DNA of 38,122 bases from an uncultured Acidobacteriota bacterium. GTDB lineage: Bacteria > Acidobacteriota > Blastocatellia > Pyrinomonadales > Pyrinomonadaceae. The notes below the pieces were generated by a model. The model saw nothing but the letters and a program-made list of their open reading frames with translations. It was not told where the DNA came from and did not search any database. The position numbers and the translations under genes are program-made. The DNA is taken from assembly GCA_937859595.1 (NCBI GenBank), contig CALMAH010000044.1:1-38122 (forward strand). The letters are read 5' to 3'. This document shows positions 34,205 to 38,122 of this stretch, one piece after another. The stretch's first letter is position 1, and each line of letters opens with the position of its first letter.

Positions 34205-34438
34205 TCATTCTGTGCGCGATCTACTCTTAGTGCCGACAGGGTCATATGGGCAAATACCAACAAATTCATGAACCCGTTTTCGAAATCGCAGAGATACGCC
34301 CAAACGGTTCGCCTCCCAATTTCTAATATTTGAATTGTACGTTCCTATTTCAATTGCAACCTGCGTCCGCGTTAGACTTAAATCAAGACGTCTTTTTCGC
34401 AAGAAGTCACCTAAAGTGAGTGGATAATAAGGGTAGGG
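34205..34438 (-). pseudogene. XRE-type helix-turn-helix remnant
   Basis: PYYPLTLGDFLRKRRLDLSLTRTQVAIEIG and NIRNWEANR form a helix-turn-helix of the kind that usually opens a short regulator starting a few residues earlier. No start codon lies at the expected place; the open frame runs back to 34606 through non-protein-like sequence. The end (ICPYDPVGTKSRS) looks cut. Probably a decayed regulator. Confidence 0.5.
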
Positions 34439-34753
34439 TCGTTGTGTGTTAGTATGGTATTTTGGACTTTTAGAAACAATTCGATAATGACATCTAGTCA
34501 ACGCGGGGATGTGGGTGTGTTGGTGTTGGAGGAATAAATCGATTTCTCTACACACGTGGAGATGAACCGAGACAGCGACTGTCAGGGAACAGAATCGCAA
34601 AACCATTGTCTAAGTTTAGATGAGGCAGGAATCGGATCGTTGAAAGAAATGCCGGGCGGCCATTCAACGTGATATTTTTCCCGCCGAGGCAACCAAACTT
34701 TGCGGTCGCGTATCTACTGACATTAACAAAGCTTTACAAATGCAGAAGCACAA

Positions 34754-34783
34754 TTGACAAAGAATGTCATTGTAGCTTATAAA
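34754..34783 (+). promoter_or_regulatory. Promoter upstream of the second tandem-repeat array
   Basis: TTGACA (34754-34759), 18 bases, TATAAA (34778-34783). Transcription would begin near 34790, at the edge of the repeat array at 34794. Confidence 0.6.
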
Positions 34784-34793
34784 CGCATCATCC

Positions 34794-34833
34794 ATTAACG
34801 AGCATTAACGAGCATTAACGAGCCAGGGAATCA
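34794..34833 (+). repeat. Four tandem 10-bp repeats (ATTAACGAGC)
   Basis: Four perfect, contiguous copies of ATTAACGAGC lie between the promoter and the gene at 34951, so they fall in its 5' leader. They share AACGAGC with the array at 27545-27584. Confidence 0.85.
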
Positions 34834-34950
34834 TAGGAACAATTTGTAGTGGGTTATACCGATGAATTTCGGTGTTGCATAACCCAGTATTGCATACCAG
34901 TTCATACTGTCTGCTCCTATCGGAGCATCGACCCCAAATGGAGGATCGAA

Positions 34951-35421
34951 ATGCCGAGAACCGGAATCCCCCGTCCTGCCGTTCGCTATGATCGACTTAG
35001 CCCTATCTACAGAATAGTTTCAATCGGCGTCATAGCCGCGCTGCTGGCCCCGTCTCTGCTGATATTTACCGGAGCGATGCCGGCGGCCAAAGCCTCCGGT
35101 GCGAGGCCGTCGGTGCCTGTTCTGCCGTCGATACCGCCTTCGCCGTTCGATTTCGGTCGGACCGACGCAGCGGGGCCATTCACGGCGGGGACGTTCACGA
35201 ATGCAGCGTTCGCGGCGATGACATCGGTGATCGGAGTGTTTGCCGCGGTGCTCGTTTCGGAAGAGGGTGAGAAAACGCCTTCGGAAACGGTTTCGGAAGC
35301 GGAGGATGCAGAAACCCCGGCGATGTCCTATTCGCAGCCTGCGGGGATCGTAGATTTTGATTTTGACGGCGACGTGAAGAAAAACATTGACGTTCTGATT
35401 TATAAATGTCTAAACTTGTAG
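34951..35421 (+). pseudogene. Truncated secreted protein, VCBS/FG-GAP type start
   Basis: GGAGG precedes ATG 34951; an earlier ATG at 34849 lacks one. The protein has a signal or anchor segment (IVSIGVIAALLAPSLLIFTG), an alanine- and proline-rich linker and a second hydrophobic part (FAAMTSVIGVFAAVLV). It then reaches AGIVDFDFDGD, the usual opening of a calcium-binding VCBS/FG-GAP repeat. It breaks off after VKKNIDVLIYKCLNL, where composition turns AT-rich. The remainder of the original gene appears replaced by the region carrying the next gene. Confidence 0.55.
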
Positions 35422-35503
35422 CAGATCACTCTTGTCGTATTGCTGCTCTAATTTATTCAATTTTCAGCCTTACATCAGGTTAACCAAAAGCCCTAATTTC
35501 AAG

Positions 35504-38101
35504 ATGAAATCTTTAACTAACAAAATGCACTCAGTGGCCCATTTATGCACGCGCCGATTTATTCAGATTCTCTTACTCAGTGGCGTTGTCCTGGGGGGCG
35601 ACTTAACATTTACTTTTTTCAGTTTCCAGGTATCAGGACAATTAAAACCAACTGAACAAGATATTGAACGGCGCTTACCTGTGATGAATAACCACAGCCT
35701 GAATCCTGCTAAAAAACTTGATGTTTCAAACTATAAATCCCAGCCTTCTTTTGAACCAAATGTAGGACAAACAGATAAAACTGTAAAGTTTCTTGGGAAG
35801 GGATTTGGCTACGAGCTTTTTCTTACTGCTAACGAAGCGGTGATGGTGTTTGGCAAAAAAAAGAAACTGGAACACAAAGATAGTCGTCCTTTGTTAAATG
35901 ATAAGAAAAAGATCTCGCGAGAAATGGAAAACTACGTGCTTAGAATGGAATTTATCGGGGCTAATCCTAGACCGCATATTTCTTCTCACGGTAGCCCCCC
36001 AGGTAAGCGAAACTATCTTTTTGATAAAAAGATTACGAATGTACCTACTTTTAATAAGGTAACTTATAGCAATTTATACGATGGAATAGATGTTGAGTTT
36101 TATTCTAATCAGAGTTTTCTTGAATATGATTTCATAGTTGCCCCTCATGTGGATGTTTCAATCATTCGACTCAAATTTGAAAGGGCAGATACCTTAAAAG
36201 TTGATTCTAACGGCGATTTGGTTTTGTTTATCAATGGTAATGAAATTCGACATAAAAAACCGTATATCTATCAAGAGATCGCTGGTATTAAGAAAGAAGT
36301 AAAGGGTGGGTATACTATAAATGGGCTGCGAGAAGTAGGATTTCGAGTCGAGAAGTATAATAATTCGATGCCACTTGTAATAGATCCGGTTTTGATTTAT
36401 TCGACATATTTAGGTGGAGTGGCTGATGATCGAGCTGTCGCAATTACAGCTGACAAGAAGGGAAATGCTTATGTAACCGGCTTCACCAGGTCTTCCAACT
36501 TTCCTAAAACTACTAACCCGGTTACAACCTCACCACCCAGTACAACCGATACCCAATTGTTTATTTCGAAGTTTGATGCCACTGGAGGGCATATATTTTC
36601 GACTTATTGGGGTGGGAGTGCTAATGATGAGTCCGCAGACATAGTAATTGATAGCGCAGAGAACATATACATAGCTGGCCATACAGAATCAAGTGATTAC
36701 CCAACAACCTCAGGGGCGTTTCAAGAAACTCCTTCATCTTCTTGGACACAAGGATTTATTACAAAGCTAAATTCTTCGGGAACTGATTTTGTCTATTCAA
36801 CATATTTGGGTGGATCATCTGGTGCTAATGTGAAAGCTATAGATATCGATGGATCTGAAAGTCTTTTTATAACCGGTTTTACCATGTCAGAAGACTTTCC
36901 AACAACATCCGGTGCGTTTCAAACCACTCTACAAGGTCACTTCTCATCCTTTGTTACGAAACTTAACACCTCAGGAAGTGCTCTGATATATTCGACTTAT
37001 TTGGGCGGAGAAACCTCACCTAAAGAACTTTTAGGATCAATAGGTATGAGTATTTCCGTTAATAACGATGGCAATGCTTTTATTACGGGATTTGCTGATA
37101 CTTTAGACTTTCCGTCTCCTACAGGATTTCCACCACATACTAATAACGGTCAGTCAGATGTTTTCGCAGCTCAGTTAAACAGTAATGGAACGGCTCTCGT
37201 CTATTCCAAACTTATCGGAGGAAGTGGTACAGATGAGGCATATGACGGTAAACTAGATTCAGAAGGAAATTTCTACATTACCGGAGTGACCAACTCGACT
37301 AATTTCCCAACCACTTCTGGTGCGTTCCAAACAACCAATGGAGGACAATATGATGCTTTCATCGTTAAGATTGACCCTTCCGGCGCTATGTTGGTGTTTT
37401 CTACTTATTTAGGAGGAAGTGGGATAGATGGGACACAGGCGATTAATATTGATTCGGATGGAAGCATTTTTGTTTTTGGTGATACTAATTCTTCAAACTT
37501 TCCTACTACTCCAGACAGTTTTCCTACAAATAGTTTGTTATCTGGTTTTGTAACTAAACTAAATGCAACTGGAAGTATCCTTGTTTATTCAACGCGTTTT
37601 CCGGCAGGTGTCTTAGATGGTTTTCTTAGTTCTTGTGGTGACATTCTCTTGACAGGAGTATGGCATGATGTGGTGGAATTTCTCCCTGTTCGAAGCGCAT
37701 TTCAAGAAACGCCGCAAGGGCTTCCGGATGGATTTATTACAAAATTATCTTTTCTTTCCACACAGGGCACGGCAACAGATGCATCTGAAGACGGACCATT
37801 CACAACAACAGTTTCCGAATACAAATTACCTGCCGAGGTGGACGTAGAGGTATTGGATTGGCAATATAACCATCCGATTGATGGGATTCAACCCTTACAA
37901 GTAGAACTATGGGCAAGTGTTTATCGTCCGACCACCTTAACAGGTCCGCATCCTTTAATAGTCATGCTACATGGAAATCATGGAGTATGTGAAAGAAATT
38001 CGACTCCAGAGCCGCCTCCCCCATTGCCGTCAGGTGTCAATATTAAGGAACAATTTTACCCCGAACCTTTGAGCTACCCCCTATTCTTGTTACCGATCTA
38101 A
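35504..38101 (+). CDS. SBBP-repeat beta-propeller protein with a partial alpha/beta-hydrolase end
   Basis: ATG 35504 is chosen; the frame opens earlier at 35432. A hydrophobic segment (ILLLSGVVLGGDLTFTFF) serves as signal or anchor. Residues about 80-300 (FEPNVGQTDKTVKFLGKGFG onward, with NYLF and YDGIDVEFYS) match the N-terminal domain usual in SBBP proteins. At least seven repeats of the type YSTYLGG and NFPTTSGAFQ follow to about residue 750, predicting an extracellular beta-propeller. The end (WASVYRP then LIVMLHGNHG) is the oxyanion-strand region of an alpha/beta-hydrolase, but the frame stops at 38101 without the catalytic domain. Composition is clearly more AT-rich than upstream genes, suggesting a separate origin. 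Confidence 0.8.
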   Translation: MKSLTNKMHSVAHLCTRRFIQILLLSGVVLGGDLTFTFFSFQVSGQLKPTEQDIERRLPVMNNHSLNPAKKLDVSNYKSQPSFEPNVGQTDKTVKFLGKGFGYELFLTANEAVMVFGKKKKLEHKDSRPLLNDKKKISREMENYVLRMEFIGANPRPHISSHGSPPGKRNYLFDKKITNVPTFNKVTYSNLYDGIDVEFYSNQSFLEYDFIVAPHVDVSIIRLKFERADTLKVDSNGDLVLFINGNEIRHKKPYIYQEIAGIKKEVKGGYTINGLREVGFRVEKYNNSMPLVIDPVLIYSTYLGGVADDRAVAITADKKGNAYVTGFTRSSNFPKTTNPVTTSPPSTTDTQLFISKFDATGGHIFSTYWGGSANDESADIVIDSAENIYIAGHTESSDYPTTSGAFQETPSSSWTQGFITKLNSSGTDFVYSTYLGGSSGANVKAIDIDGSESLFITGFTMSEDFPTTSGAFQTTLQGHFSSFVTKLNTSGSALIYSTYLGGETSPKELLGSIGMSISVNNDGNAFITGFADTLDFPSPTGFPPHTNNGQSDVFAAQLNSNGTALVYSKLIGGSGTDEAYDGKLDSEGNFYITGVTNSTNFPTTSGAFQTTNGGQYDAFIVKIDPSGAMLVFSTYLGGSGIDGTQAINIDSDGSIFVFGDTNSSNFPTTPDSFPTNSLLSGFVTKLNATGSILVYSTRFPAGVLDGFLSSCGDILLTGVWHDVVEFLPVRSAFQETPQGLPDGFITKLSFLSTQGTATDASEDGPFTTTVSEYKLPAEVDVEVLDWQYNHPIDGIQPLQVELWASVYRPTTLTGPHPLIVMLHGNHGVCERNSTPEPPPPLPSGVNIKEQFYPEPLSYPLFLLPI

Positions 38102-38122
38102 ATTAGAGGATTCCGGGTTTCC

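Noticed and set aside
33825..34208. A 127-codon leftward frame as an intact gene
   Set aside because: Only its last 45 codons look like protein (nitrilase start); the rest is non-coding in character, so it was annotated as part of the fossil.

Overview
The window looks like accessory DNA (an integrative element or plasmid, or an island made of several) from an environmental Gram-negative bacterium. Acidobacteriota, perhaps Blastocatellia/Pyrinomonadaceae, is my best guess. It rests on a broken gene with an 'AKEYIYAGSRLLAVDEANA' segment, the start of a VCBS/FG-GAP-type secreted protein, an SBBP beta-propeller protein and an Omp85-like barrel, all styles I associate with that group. This is inference. 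I saw no rRNA, tRNA or CRISPR array.

Layout. (1) 1-3731: mobile-element backbone, with two leftward hypothetical genes, an XRE regulator behind a perfect palindrome, a RuvC-like resolvase, a small gene and a large serine recombinase. (2) 3731-10445: an inserted cassette of about 6.7 kb bounded by a perfect 31-bp direct repeat. The left repeat lies inside the 3' end of the first recombinase gene; the right repeat is followed in frame by a different but similar recombinase tail. The cassette carries a second serine recombinase, an NYN-domain nuclease gene with an attenuator-like leader, a LexA-type repressor and a complete CBASS operon of the CdnC-HORMA-TRIP13-NucC type. (3) 10446-13078: a RelE-type toxin-antitoxin pair, a small membrane protein and a radical SAM protein, ending in a third recombinase-tail-like reading frame. 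(4) 13533-16264: a two-gene operon whose main product fuses an HsdR-N-like nuclease domain, a Ser/Thr kinase and helical repeats. (5) 16378-17330: remnants of an IS30-type transposase and a KAP P-loop NTPase. (6) 17327-21040: a leftward three-gene operon with a DHH phosphoesterase, a toroid protein fused to a TIR/nucleoside-deoxyribosyltransferase-like domain, and an unrecognised protein. (7) 21471-27439: backbone transfer and maintenance genes (winged helix, VirD4/TraG-like ATPase, small zinc-finger proteins, ParB, DUF932-like) behind another copy of the palindrome. (8) 27545-38122: a decayed region with two four-copy 10-bp tandem repeats, truncated secreted-protein genes, an Omp85-like barrel, a membrane patatin, a nitrilase fossil and a large SBBP-repeat protein.

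Functionally, regions 2 to 6 read as a defence island stacked beside a recombinase-gene integration hotspot. CBASS is a known system. The regions that look least described are the DHH / toroid-TIR-like operon, the nuclease-kinase fusion operon and the serial replacement of recombinase 3' ends.
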